From CABYIR01 sp038103905 (lineage in GTDB: Bacteria > Pseudomonadota > Alphaproteobacteria > Pelagibacterales > AG-422-B15), in NCBI GenBank assembly GCA_038103905.1, contig JAYNZW010000005.1, forward strand, positions 1 to 64,000: 64,000 nt of DNA. The letters run 5' to 3'. Below are positions 1-9,251 of the stretch, in pieces; positions within the stretch are counted from its first letter, which is position 1; each line of letters starts with the position of its first letter. The notes beneath the pieces are model-generated. The model did not search any database, was not told the origin of the DNA, and was given only the letters and a program-made list of their open reading frames with translations. The translations under genes were made by a program, and so were the position numbers.

Positions 1-168
<168 letters not shown>

Positions 169-257
169 CTATGTACTAGAAAAAAACTAGTAATATCAAG
201 CAACACTTAAGATAGATGATTAATAGTTTTATTATTTGGTATTGATTTCATGTTTTG

Positions 258-379
258 TTGACCTGGTGGTTTTAGCGGAGAGGTTACACACGATCCCATT
301 TCGAACTCGAACGTTAAGGACTCCAGCGCCGATGGTACTGTGTCTTAAGGCACGGGAGAGTAGGACATTGCCAGGTCTA
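258..379 (+). rRNA. rrf: 5S rRNA
   Basis: A ~120-nt 5S rRNA. The terminal stem GACCTGG (260-266) pairs with CCAGGTC (371-377). Between them lie the conserved core elements GGTTTTAGCGGAGAGGTTAC, CGATCCCATTTCGAACTCG and GCGCCGATGGTACTGTGTC, in the order seen in alphaproteobacterial 5S. The ends are set from the stem and may be off by a few bases. An open frame running through this gene into ugd is not coding here. Confidence 0.95.
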
Positions 380-436
380 CTAAACATGAAATATTTGTCA
401 CTTTACAATTTTAATTCCCCAATTAATGTTTTATTA

Positions 437-1609
437 ATGAAAATTTGTGTTGTAGGCACGGGTTACGTTGGCATGAGTTTGTCAGTAATTCTTGCTAGAA
501 AATTTAGAGTATATGCTTTAGATCTGTCAAAAGAAAAGGTTGAGCAGATAAATAAAAAAATATCTCCAATAAATGAACCCGCTTTACAGAAATACTTAGA
601 AACAAAAAATTTAGACTTAGAGGCCACAACTGATATTAACTTAGCCTATGAAAATTGTGATTTTGTTGTTATTGCAACTCCAACTAATTTTGATGAAAGA
701 ACTGGTTCATTTGATACAACTTCTGTTGAAAATGTAATATCAGATATTTTAAGTATATCTCCCAATTCAAATATAGTTATTAAGTCTACAGTTCCGCTAG
801 GCTTCACTGAGTCAATGAAAAATAAATTTAATTATGAAAATATTTTTTTCTCTCCAGAATTTTTACGCGAAAGTCATGCGCTTAATGATAATTTATATCC
901 TTCTAGAATAGTAATTGGAGACGAAACTCAAAAAGCAATTGATTTTGGGGAAATGCTTATTCAATGTTCTGAACGAGATATTAAAGATGTAAATTTTATC
1001 AAAATGAAATCTATCGAAGCCGAAGCCGTAAAATTGTTCTCAAACACATACCTTGCTATGAGAGTTGCATTTTTTAACGAGCTTGACACTTTTGCTGAAG
1101 CACAAACACTATCTGCTAAGAAAATAATAGATGGAGTTTCTTCTGATATTAGAATTGGTAATTACTATAACAATCCATCATTTGGTTACGGTGGTTACTG
1201 TCTTCCTAAAGATACAAAACAACTAATGGATAATTTTAAAGATATACCAAACAATCTCATTTCAGCAGTTGTAGAAGCAAATAAAACGAGAAAAAATTTC
1301 ATAATAAATTCAATTCTAGAAAGAAAACCAAATATTGTAGGGGTTTATCGATTGGTAATGAAGCAAGGTTCTGATAATTTTCGAGAAAGTGCAATTTTAG
1401 ATATTCTAGACGGACTTAAAAGATTCAAAATTGATTTGATACTTTTCGAGCCATTTATTAATGATAGTAAATTTAATAATATTGAAGTTGTAAACAACCT
1501 CAACGAATTTATTTCCAAATCAGATTTAATAATTGCCAACAGAAGATCTAGCGATTTAGATCATGTAATTGATAAAGTTTATTCAAGAGATCTTTTTCAA
1601 GAGAACTAA
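437..1609 (+). CDS. ugd: UDP-glucose 6-dehydrogenase
   Basis: Oxidises UDP-glucose to UDP-glucuronate with two NAD+, a cytosolic step that supplies uronic acids. The start at 437 puts the Rossmann motif GTGYVG at residues 7-12 and gives 390 aa, the length of the E. coli-type short Ugd. A longer frame upstream would run through the 5S rRNA and is rejected. Also visible are IATPTNFD, VIKSTVPLGFT, SPEFLRE, the long conserved block AVKLFSNTYLAMRVAFFNEL, and the catalytic Cys255 in FGYGGYCLPKDTKQ. The gene lies 57 nt after 5S and 39 nt before tRNA-fMet, inside what is normally a continuous rrn operon, so it may be read from the rRNA promoter. Its product is the natural substrate source for the epimerase gene at 4859. 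The assignment is very secure. Confidence 0.96.
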   Translation: MKICVVGTGYVGMSLSVILARKFRVYALDLSKEKVEQINKKISPINEPALQKYLETKNLDLEATTDINLAYENCDFVVIATPTNFDERTGSFDTTSVENVISDILSISPNSNIVIKSTVPLGFTESMKNKFNYENIFFSPEFLRESHALNDNLYPSRIVIGDETQKAIDFGEMLIQCSERDIKDVNFIKMKSIEAEAVKLFSNTYLAMRVAFFNELDTFAEAQTLSAKKIIDGVSSDIRIGNYYNNPSFGYGGYCLPKDTKQLMDNFKDIPNNLISAVVEANKTRKNFIINSILERKPNIVGVYRLVMKQGSDNFRESAILDILDGLKRFKIDLILFEPFINDSKFNNIEVVNNLNEFISKSDLIIANRRSSDLDHVIDKVYSRDLFQEN

Positions 1610-1648
1610 TTGACTTTATAATTTAATAGTCTTAGATTGTTGCTTTCT

Positions 1649-1725
<77 letters not shown>

Positions 1726-1730
1726 AACAC

Positions 1731-2699
1731 TTATTTTTTTGCTATAATAACCCACATACTTCCAAAGTTTTTTCTTAGAAAATGGCTGCTCTTTGGAATA
1801 AATTTGATTTTGTTTATATACTTTCCAATGATAGGAAGAGAGTCACCCCATTGAAAATTTGTTTTATTTATAGTTATAATTGTCAAACCAGAAATTTTAA
1901 ATAAATCTTGAATTTGTTTATACGAAAATGTCTCAGACCATGGATTTAAATTGTTATTAGCTTGCCAAGAAGTTTCAGTATTTTCATACCATTGCATTGT
2001 TTCTTTTTTAAACAAATTATTTATTTTATTTTTTAGTTTTGCCATTAGAAATTTTGGACTATTTGAATTATAAAGTCCTATAACTGCCTGGCCATTCGGT
2101 TTAAGCACTCTTTTGATTTCGATTAATGTTTGATTTATGTTTGGAGTGTGATGTAAGACGCCACTCGAATATACAACATCTATGGTGTTATTTTTAATTG
2201 GTAATTTTTCAGCATTGGCTTGCATTGTTATACCATTTTCATTGTATTTCCTGATATTTTTTAATGAACCAAGAGCAGCTTTAAAACTAAAATCGAGTCC
2301 AATATAGTTTTCAAATTTCATAGCAGAAAATCCTGATGCTTCACTTAACCCACATCCAACATTTAATATGATATCAGTTTTTTTTGCATTTAAGAATGAT
2401 AGTGGTTTTTCAAATTCTAATGTTTGTTTTATTTGATCATCAATTATTTTTTTGTATTGTTTATCAGGCAAGTTTACAAATTTAAAATCAGACTTTTCAT
2501 TTCTATTTTGCCATCCTTCATCCCAGAATTTCTGATTATAATCTGTCTCTATTCCTGTCATTAATACTGGAACATTGTGTATTATTTTAAAGTTACTTTT
2601 CTCTTTATTTTTACATGATGAGCATTCGTAAGAGTCTTTATTAAGCAAAAGATCTGATTTACATTCTGGACAAGCAATCAGCAAAGTTAAATCTGTCAT
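1731..2699 (-). CDS. class I SAM-dependent methyltransferase with N-terminal zinc ribbon
   Basis: A 322-aa protein with two domains. Residues 1-35 form a Trm112-like zinc ribbon (Cys10, Cys13, Cys26, Cys29). A class I methyltransferase core follows, with SAM motif I (NVGCGLSEASG, ~residue 115) and the post-motif VVYSSGVLHHTPN typical of the Methyltransf_11 family. It is the last gene of a three-gene minus-strand set (aminopeptidase-like, formyltransferase, methyltransferase) with a 4-nt gap to its upstream neighbour, so it is probably co-transcribed. Context suggests O- or N-methylation of a surface sugar. The actual acceptor cannot be read from the sequence. Confidence 0.8.
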   Translation of the reverse strand: MTDLTLLIACPECKSDLLLNKDSYECSSCKNKEKSNFKIIHNVPVLMTGIETDYNQKFWDEGWQNRNEKSDFKFVNLPDKQYKKIIDDQIKQTLEFEKPLSFLNAKKTDIILNVGCGLSEASGFSAMKFENYIGLDFSFKAALGSLKNIRKYNENGITMQANAEKLPIKNNTIDVVYSSGVLHHTPNINQTLIEIKRVLKPNGQAVIGLYNSNSPKFLMAKLKNKINNLFKKETMQWYENTETSWQANNNLNPWSETFSYKQIQDLFKISGLTIITINKTNFQWGDSLPIIGKYINKIKFIPKSSHFLRKNFGSMWVIIAKK

Positions 2700-2703
2700 T
2701 ATT

Positions 2704-3492
2704 TTAGAGAATTGAATATATTTTTGGTTTTCTATCTAACAACCCATTATCAATACAATATTGATTTATCTTATCATCAAATAATTCATAAACTAATTTT
2801 AAATGATTTGGATTCCACATTTCATTTGTCCATATTTTACCGGTAGTCTTTTGATTTATAGCTTCTACTTTTTTCATATTTATAAGTGAATTTAGAATCA
2901 TTGCTAAATTATCACAAAGATATTTTACATTCCTACATGCATGGTCATGAATTCCATCACCACCAAATATATCACAGGATGTTTGATGAATAATTCCACC
3001 CCCATCAATTTCAGCAGTCGTATTATGAATAGTCATACCAGTAAATTGTGGCTCTAGAAAATAGGAGGGCCAAAAATGAGTTATTGTTCCTCGATACCAA
3101 GGTGAAAGGCCACCATGAATATTCCAACAATAGTATTTTGCAATTTTTAGTGTATCATTATGAATTTTATTACAGCCATAACTAATTATTATGTCAGGCT
3201 TTATATTTTTTATTATCTTATGTAAATTTTGATTAAAATGTTTACCTTCTAGCTTATAATCATTTTCAAAATTTTCAAAACTATCATCTTTGAAAAATTG
3301 ATTTTCAGATTTTTCTCTCTTTTCAAAATGAATTTTAAATAATTTTTTTATCTGATCAGAGCAATCTTCCGGAGGTTCTGGAATAAAATTCTCTCTTTCT
3401 TCTTGTATCCAGTGTATCTCATAATCAACTCCAAGGCTTTTTCTAAGATATCTATGTCTTAAATGATCTCCGGTTACAAGAGCTATTCGCAT
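2704..3492 (-). CDS. formyltransferase-family protein (probable sugar N-formyltransferase)
   Basis: A 262-aa protein of the 10-formyl-THF-dependent formyltransferase fold. The catalytic triad residues are visible as Asn124 and His126 in NIHGGLSPWYRG and Asp163 in EIDGGGIIHQ. It is shorter than methionyl-tRNA formyltransferase (~310 aa) and has no obvious C-terminal tRNA-binding OB domain, which together with the context favours a sugar amine as acceptor. Its start overlaps the end of the DUF4910 gene by 10 nt and its end is 4 nt from the methyltransferase gene, so the three form one minus-strand operon. The family is secure; the substrate is inferred. Confidence 0.75.
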   Translation of the reverse strand: MRIALVTGDHLRHRYLRKSLGVDYEIHWIQEERENFIPEPPEDCSDQIKKLFKIHFEKREKSENQFFKDDSFENFENDYKLEGKHFNQNLHKIIKNIKPDIIISYGCNKIHNDTLKIAKYYCWNIHGGLSPWYRGTITHFWPSYFLEPQFTGMTIHNTTAEIDGGGIIHQTSCDIFGGDGIHDHACRNVKYLCDNLAMILNSLINMKKVEAINQKTTGKIWTNEMWNPNHLKLVYELFDDKINQYCIDNGLLDRKPKIYSIL

Positions 3493-4805
3493 GGTTTTAA
3501 AATATCTTTACTAATTAACATATCATAGATTTTTGCAACTTCTTCAATATTAATATTAAGCATATTTGCTATATCAATAATATCATGATTACCATCCGCG
3601 TATGACAAAATGTATGTCATAATTTTTAATGATAATTGATTTTTTTTATTTTTTTTCATATTAACATATCTATCTTTAACTGTATCTGGAGTATTCATAT
3701 TTGGATAAAGCCCTCTTTTTCCTAATTGCAACTCACAGAAAGGTTCACGTCTCTTTAAAGGTGTGCACTTTTCATTCAATAGTATTACTTTAGTTAGAAA
3801 CTCAACTGACTCTTGAATTTTGCTTATATTCATAAATTTTTTATTGTCAGCGCTTGTATGATATTCTTTATATTGCCCATAAATTGTTCTTGCTGTCTGA
3901 CCAATTGGTAAATTAAATTCTGAAGAACAAAACTGTCTTTCATCGGAACCTTCTGTGGGATCAAATTCTCTAATTGAGCATTCATTGTGTTCTGATAGAT
4001 GGGTAAAAAGTTTGTCTAAGCTTGAATTATTAGACCTTGATTTTTTATAACTTATTTTTTTTTCTGGTCCACCAAGACAAGTAAGTACTAAACCTCCGAT
4101 AAGATTTTTTTTTAGACTGTTTCCAAACTTTTTTAAATAGCAAATACTTCCAATAGTTTCAGGATTGATTAAAAAAATATAATTATATTTTCTATTCTTA
4201 GACTTTTTTAAATAATCATAGATACCTAACATAACTAAGGGCCCGCTTAGTTCATTATTTGCCATACTAGGATGACACAAATAAGATGAAATTAAGAATT
4301 CTTTTTTTGTAGATCCAGGAATTTTTTTTACCCCAAATTCTAAATTTCCATTTTTAAAAGATGAGTCAATTACTGCCTTATACTTACCTTTCTTCAATTT
4401 TTTTTTGATATTATGAGGAATACAAAATCCCCAATTATTTTCATAGTAACTTGTGATATAAGGTAAAGCATCGGGTCGCTTAGGAATACTGAATAGGTGA
4501 TTTTTTAAATCTTCAAAGTCTATAAATTTATTTATTGGTGAGGAATAATTTACAATCGAAAGATTATTCTTTTTAAAATCAACTATTTTTTTACCACTAC
4601 TATTTTTTAAATATGCATCATTAATTTTCCATTCTTTAGGAACAGTCCAATCAAAAACTTTTGTACCAGACTTCACTTTATAAATTTTAAATTTAATAAA
4701 TTTAGATAAAATTTTTACTGATTTTCTGTATCCATCACCAGTAATACTTCGATTGATTGGAAATAGCTCATCAAATAATTTATTATAATTGATCATGACA
4801 TTCAC
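3483..4805 (-). CDS. DUF4910/DUF2172 aminopeptidase-like protein
   Basis: A 440-aa protein of the M28-like aminopeptidase family (DUF2172 with DUF4910) often found in polysaccharide clusters. The N-terminal LFPINRSITGDGYRKS, the motif CHPSMANNELSG (177-188), GSDERQFC and EYHTSADN are family signatures. The C-terminal ~75 residues look like the family's winged helix. Where M28 enzymes have the zinc-bridging Asp (HPxxAND), this protein has Asn184, so the metal site may be altered. It may be an amidohydrolase or deacylase acting on a glycan precursor rather than a peptidase; that is inference. It starts the minus-strand operon and diverges from the 4859 gene across 53 bp. An alternative start lies 9 nt further in (Met4). 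Confidence 0.75.
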   Translation of the reverse strand: MNVMINYNKLFDELFPINRSITGDGYRKSVKILSKFIKFKIYKVKSGTKVFDWTVPKEWKINDAYLKNSSGKKIVDFKKNNLSIVNYSSPINKFIDFEDLKNHLFSIPKRPDALPYITSYYENNWGFCIPHNIKKKLKKGKYKAVIDSSFKNGNLEFGVKKIPGSTKKEFLISSYLCHPSMANNELSGPLVMLGIYDYLKKSKNRKYNYIFLINPETIGSICYLKKFGNSLKKNLIGGLVLTCLGGPEKKISYKKSRSNNSSLDKLFTHLSEHNECSIREFDPTEGSDERQFCSSEFNLPIGQTARTIYGQYKEYHTSADNKKFMNISKIQESVEFLTKVILLNEKCTPLKRREPFCELQLGKRGLYPNMNTPDTVKDRYVNMKKNKKNQLSLKIMTYILSYADGNHDIIDIANMLNINIEEVAKIYDMLISKDILKPCE

Positions 4806-4830
4806 ATTTATTATGTATATATAAAAACTA

Positions 4831-4858
4831 TAATAAAATATAATAAAATATAATAAAA
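4831..4858. repeat. 10-bp tandem repeat in divergent intergenic region
   Basis: Two exact and one partial copy of TAATAAAATA (4831-4840, 4841-4850, 4851-4858) abut the ATG at 4859, in the 53-bp spacer between two divergent operons. There is no Shine-Dalgarno sequence before 4859. The 10-bp period matches one helical turn. Each unit contains a possible -10-like TAATAA/TATAAT, so this may be the promoter region or simply low-complexity DNA. Confidence 0.6.
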
Positions 4859-5845
4859 ATGAAAATTCTTGTTACTGGCTGCTGTGGCTTTATTGGCTAT
4901 CATCTTATTTTAAAACTTTTAGTTTCAAATAAAACTAATGTCTTTGGTATAGATAATATGAATGACTATTATGATACGCAACTTAAGCTTGATAGACTCA
5001 AAATTTTAAAGGTAAATAAAAAATTTAGTTTTAAAAAAGCTGATATTTGTAATGCTAATAAAATAGACCATATATTCAAAGCTAACAAATTTGATTATGT
5101 TATACATTTAGCCGCTCAAGCTGGAGTGAGACATTCAATTAAAAATCCAAAAGTTTATTTAAAAACTAATGTTAATGGGTTCTTTAACATATTGGATTTA
5201 TGTAAAAATCATAGAGTTAAGCATTTAGTTTATGCATCAACTAGCTCTGTTTATGGTGACAATAAATCATTCCCACTTAAAGAAGAATTTAATACAGACA
5301 AACCAGAATCTTTCTATGCTGCAACAAAAAAAACAAATGAAGTTTTAGCATACTCTTATTCTAGTATTTATAGATTGCCTACTACTGGTTTAAGATTTTT
5401 TACTGTTTATGGTCCATATGGAAGACCAGATATGGCTCTTTATAAATTTACACAGAATATCTTTAAAGGAAAAAAAATTGATATGTATAATTATGGTAAT
5501 CATCATAGAGATTTTACTTATGTTGATGATGTTGTAGGTTATATATCTTCAATAATTAAAAAACCATCAATCAGAAAAATTCCATATCAAATATTTAATA
5601 TCGGAAGCGATGATCCAAAAAGTTTGAAATATTTTGTTAAGGTAATAGAAAAAGTACTTCAAATTACGAGTAAGCAAAAACTCTTGCCTTTTCAGAAGGG
5701 GGATGTTTTAAAGACGCACGCTGATATAAGCAAGATACGCAGAGCAACAAAATTACAGCCAAAATTTAATATTGAAAAAGGGATAAAAAAATTCGTTACC
5801 TGGTACATAAATTATTATAAGGTCAATAAGAAATCAAAAAAATGA
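4859..5845 (+). CDS. NAD-dependent epimerase, UDP-glucuronate 4-epimerase-like
   Basis: A 328-aa extended SDR protein. The NAD-binding motif TGCCGFIG starts at residue 6. LAAQAGVRHSIKNP, STSSVYG, YAATK (catalytic Tyr and Lys) and RFFTVYGPYGRPDMAL are the characteristic sequence of UDP-glucuronate 4-epimerases (CapI/WbnF type), which interconvert UDP-GlcA and UDP-GalA. Ugd at 437 would supply the substrate. It opens the first plus-strand operon, 13 nt before pseB, and its start is preceded directly by the AT repeat. Very close relatives act on other UDP-sugars, so the exact substrate is less certain than the family. Confidence 0.85.
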   Translation: MKILVTGCCGFIGYHLILKLLVSNKTNVFGIDNMNDYYDTQLKLDRLKILKVNKKFSFKKADICNANKIDHIFKANKFDYVIHLAAQAGVRHSIKNPKVYLKTNVNGFFNILDLCKNHRVKHLVYASTSSVYGDNKSFPLKEEFNTDKPESFYAATKKTNEVLAYSYSSIYRLPTTGLRFFTVYGPYGRPDMALYKFTQNIFKGKKIDMYNYGNHHRDFTYVDDVVGYISSIIKKPSIRKIPYQIFNIGSDDPKSLKYFVKVIEKVLQITSKQKLLPFQKGDVLKTHADISKIRRATKLQPKFNIEKGIKKFVTWYINYYKVNKKSKK

Positions 5846-5858
5846 GAAAATTATTACT

Positions 5859-6851
5859 ATGAATTTTAACAAATTAAATATTCTTATCACGGGTGGAACG
5901 GGTTCATTTGGTCAAAAGTTTGTAGAAACTTTGCTAAAAAAATATAATCCTAATAAAATTATAATTTTTTCTAGAGATGAGTTAAAGCAGTTTGATATGC
6001 AGCAGAAGTTTAATAAAAAATGTATGAGATATTTTATTGGAGACGTAAGAGATGGAAATAGAGTTATTGAGGCAACAGAAGGAATTGATATTATTATTCA
6101 TGCAGCTGCAATGAAGCAAGTACCAGCTTCAGAGTATAATCCTTCAGAGTGTATCAAAACTAATATTTATGGTGCTGAAAATGTAATAAATGCAGCTTTA
6201 AAAAATAATGTAAGCAAAGTAATCGCATTATCAACTGATAAAGCTGCAGGGCCAATTAACCTTTATGGCGCAACAAAACTTGCTTCAGATAAACTTTTTA
6301 CTGCTGCAAATAATTTCAGAGGAGCTAAAAAAACCATGTTTTCAGTTGTAAGGTATGGAAATGTTGTAGGATCAAGAGGTTCAGTTGTGCCTTACTTTCA
6401 GAGATTAATACGAGAAGATTCAAAATATATCCCAATTACTGATGAAGCAATGACCAGATTTTGGATAACCTTAGAGCAAGGTGTTAATTTTGTTATAAAA
6501 AATTTTTCGAGAATGCAGGGTGGAGAAATTTTTATTCCAAAAATACCATCAATTCTTATTACTGATCTCGCTAGGTCAATGACTAAAAAAATACCAATCA
6601 AAGTTATTGGAATTAGACCGGGAGAGAAGTTGCATGAAACTATGTTTACTGAGAATGACTCACATTTAACAATTGAGTTTAAAGATCATTATGTAATTAC
6701 TCCTAGCATGCCAAATATATCAAGTAATATAAATTATAAAATTAATAAGTTAAAAGAAAGAGGAAAACTTTTACCTTTTGGAAAAGATTATAATTCAAAA
6801 GATAATGATCATTATTTAAATATTAGAGAGATCCAAGATCTAATGAATTAA
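5859..6851 (+). CDS. pseB: PseB, UDP-GlcNAc 4,6-dehydratase (inverting)
   Basis: First step of pseudaminic acid synthesis: UDP-GlcNAc is dehydrated and epimerised at C5 to the 4-keto-L-arabino sugar. The 330-aa length is normal for PseB. TGGTGSFG (11-18) binds NADP. The active-site residues are seen as Asp127-Lys128 in STDKAAGPINLYGATK, with Tyr136 and Lys140. MKQVPASEYNP and the C-terminal IRPGEKLHETM are also PseB/FlaA1 signatures. pseC follows two genes later and pseG at 22879, so most of the pathway is present in the window. Confidence 0.93.
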   Translation: MNFNKLNILITGGTGSFGQKFVETLLKKYNPNKIIIFSRDELKQFDMQQKFNKKCMRYFIGDVRDGNRVIEATEGIDIIIHAAAMKQVPASEYNPSECIKTNIYGAENVINAALKNNVSKVIALSTDKAAGPINLYGATKLASDKLFTAANNFRGAKKTMFSVVRYGNVVGSRGSVVPYFQRLIREDSKYIPITDEAMTRFWITLEQGVNFVIKNFSRMQGGEIFIPKIPSILITDLARSMTKKIPIKVIGIRPGEKLHETMFTENDSHLTIEFKDHYVITPSMPNISSNINYKINKLKERGKLLPFGKDYNSKDNDHYLNIREIQDLMN

Positions 6852-6887
6852 AAATTAAAATATTAATCCTATTTTATTATTAATATT

Positions 6888-8018
6888 ATGACGCACATCG
6901 TAATAAATGCTTTTTCTGCTAAAAGAGGTGGAGGTATCACTTATCTCAATAATTTTTTAGATAATATTACTAGTCAAGATGGTTTTAGAATAAGTGTACT
7001 CTGTTATTCAAGTCAAAAATTTGAGAAAATAAATACTCAGGCTAGATATATAAAATTCAACAATTTATTTTCAAATCCTGTTGTAACAAGAATATGGGAG
7101 GCTTTTTGTCTTAGATATTTTCTAAATATTATTAAAACAGATGTATACTTTTCGCCAGGAGGAATTATAGATTATTCACTTAATAAATCTCATTTCAAAA
7201 AAGTTGTAATGTTTAGAAATATGATTCCTTTTGATGAGTCTCAGAAAAAGAAATGGCCATTTGGATATACAAAGATAAGAAACTTCTTATTATCAAGAAT
7301 ACTGCTAAAAAGTATGAAAATTGCGGATCTAGTAATTTTTATTTCAAAACATGGTAAAGATATTATTTTAAAAAAGACAAATGGAAACCTAAATAAATGT
7401 GTTTTAATAAACCATGGCGTAAGTAAAATATTTAGAAAAAATACTGTTCTACCAACTGAAGAAATTAGGGATCAATTTGATAGCGATTACATATTATATC
7501 CATCAATTATCGATGTTTATAAATCTCAAAAAGAAGTAGTAATGGCTTATGAGAAACTTTTGAGAGAAGAAATAGAGTTGCCTAAACTCTTTTTAGTTGG
7601 TGAAGAGTATGGTAGATACAGTAGAGACTTAAGAAAGTATATTGTTAACAATGGTCTATCAAATCACATAATTTTGCCAGGACCCGTTGATCATATTTTT
7701 ATGCCTTACATTTATAAAAAATCCCGTTTTGTTATATACGCTTCACAAAGTGAAAACTGTCCAAATATACTTTTGGAAGCAATGGCATCTGGAAAAGCTA
7801 TATTATGTTCTAATTTTAATCCAATGCCTGAATTTGGAGGTAAAGCTGTAGAATATTTTGATCCTTCGAATATTCATGATATAGCTGAAAAAATTAAATC
7901 TTTTTTGAATCGTGATGAACTTGTTAAACAATTAGAAGAAATGTCTCTTGAGGAGTCAAAAAACTATGATTGGAGCACAACGACAGATAAAACCTTAAAA
8001 TCGATTTTGAATATATAA
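6888..8018 (+). CDS. glycosyltransferase family 4
   Basis: A 376-aa GT-B glycosyltransferase. The N-terminal half has the SAKRGGGITYLNN glycine-rich acceptor-side loop. The C-terminal half has the GT4 nucleotide-sugar block YASQSENCPNILLEAMASGK with the E-x7-E pattern (roughly residues 287-305). It lies between pseB and pseC, 1 nt before pseC. It probably adds a sugar of the repeat unit on the cytosolic face of the membrane. Donor and linkage cannot be told from the sequence. Confidence 0.85.
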   Translation: MTHIVINAFSAKRGGGITYLNNFLDNITSQDGFRISVLCYSSQKFEKINTQARYIKFNNLFSNPVVTRIWEAFCLRYFLNIIKTDVYFSPGGIIDYSLNKSHFKKVVMFRNMIPFDESQKKKWPFGYTKIRNFLLSRILLKSMKIADLVIFISKHGKDIILKKTNGNLNKCVLINHGVSKIFRKNTVLPTEEIRDQFDSDYILYPSIIDVYKSQKEVVMAYEKLLREEIELPKLFLVGEEYGRYSRDLRKYIVNNGLSNHIILPGPVDHIFMPYIYKKSRFVIYASQSENCPNILLEAMASGKAILCSNFNPMPEFGGKAVEYFDPSNIHDIAEKIKSFLNRDELVKQLEEMSLEESKNYDWSTTTDKTLKSILNI

Positions 8019-8019
8019 A

Positions 8020-9246
8020 ATGAAAAAAAATTTTATACATTACAATAAGCAATTTATAGATAGTGAAGATATTAGAGCTGTATCAAGAGTATTAAAATCT
8101 GATTTCCTAACTACTGGACCTGAGTGTTTAAAGTTTGAAAAGGCATTAAGTAATTATGTAGGATCAAAATATGCTGTTGCTGTAAATAATGGAACAAGTG
8201 CATTATACCTTTCAATGCTCGCTCTCGGAATATCTAAAGATGACAAGGTAATTACAAGCGCCAACACATTTGTAGCTGACGCAAATGTTATAAAATTAGT
8301 AAGAGCAAACGTTATCTTTTGCGATATTGATCTTGATACAGGAAATTTAGATATTAATCATATTCTATCTCTTTTACAAAATAACAAAAATGTAAAAGCT
8401 ATAATTGCTGTTCATTTTGCAGGCTATCCACTCGATATGAAAAAACTAAGAAGTATATGTAAAAAATATAATGTTCTAGTAGTTGAGGATGGATGCCATG
8501 CACTTGGCAGTTCTTATGAAGATACAAATAATAAAAAATATCGTATCGGGAGTTGTAAGTATTCTGACTTAACTACTTTTTCATTTCACCCAATTAAAAA
8601 TATTACAACTGGAGAAGGTGGCGCTATAACAACAAATAATAAAAAACTCTATGAAATCTTGATTCAATTAAGAACACATGGGATTACTAGAGACAGTAAA
8701 AAGATTCAAAATACAAAATTAGCTTATTCAGTCTATGCAAATAAAAAAATTATAAACCAATGGTATTATGAGTCTCAATATTTGTCCTCAAACTTTAGAA
8801 TAACAGATTTTCAGTGCGCACTTGGTCTAAGTCAATTAAAAAAAATAAATAAATTTAAAATTAAACGACAAAAATTAGTCAGAGAATACATTAAAAGTAT
8901 TGATAATGAGACAAATGGTGAGATTATTTTTTACAATTATAATTTAAATAGAGACATCGCATATCATTTATTTTGTGTACAAATAAATTTTGATTCAATT
9001 AAAGGTGGTCGAGTTAAAATAATGGACTTATTAAGTAAAGATGGAATTGGAACGCAAGTGCACTATATACCAATTTATAAATTTCCACTTTATAGAAAAT
9101 ACCACGGCAATAAACGTTTATTAAAAAACACCGAAATACATTATAGCCGTACATTATCATTGCCACTGCATTATTCAATGTCATTAAAAATGCCGAGCAA
9201 AATTATAAAGAGCCTACATAAGTATATTTTGAAACTTAAAAAGTAA
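8020..9246 (+). CDS. pseC: PseC, UDP-4-keto-6-deoxy-GlcNAc aminotransferase
   Basis: A PLP-dependent DegT/DnrJ/EryC1/StrS aminotransferase of 408 aa. It would transfer an amine from glutamate to C4 of the PseB product, giving UDP-4-amino-4,6-dideoxy-L-AltNAc. The N-terminal LKSDFLTTGPECLKFE, the VNNGTSALYL loop that holds PLP phosphate, EDGCHALGSSY and the internal-aldimine Lys193 in FSFHPIKNITTGEGGA fit PseC well. It lies 1 nt after the GT4 gene and 5 nt before the HisH-like gene. Confidence 0.92.
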   Translation: MKKNFIHYNKQFIDSEDIRAVSRVLKSDFLTTGPECLKFEKALSNYVGSKYAVAVNNGTSALYLSMLALGISKDDKVITSANTFVADANVIKLVRANVIFCDIDLDTGNLDINHILSLLQNNKNVKAIIAVHFAGYPLDMKKLRSICKKYNVLVVEDGCHALGSSYEDTNNKKYRIGSCKYSDLTTFSFHPIKNITTGEGGAITTNNKKLYEILIQLRTHGITRDSKKIQNTKLAYSVYANKKIINQWYYESQYLSSNFRITDFQCALGLSQLKKINKFKIKRQKLVREYIKSIDNETNGEIIFYNYNLNRDIAYHLFCVQINFDSIKGGRVKIMDLLSKDGIGTQVHYIPIYKFPLYRKYHGNKRLLKNTEIHYSRTLSLPLHYSMSLKMPSKIIKSLHKYILKLKK

Positions 9247-9251
9247 TTTAT

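Noticed and set aside
236..436. A long open frame from 236 that runs into ugd
   Set aside because: It crosses the 5S rRNA gene, and the first 67 residues do not resemble Ugd. The start at 437 gives the exact family length.
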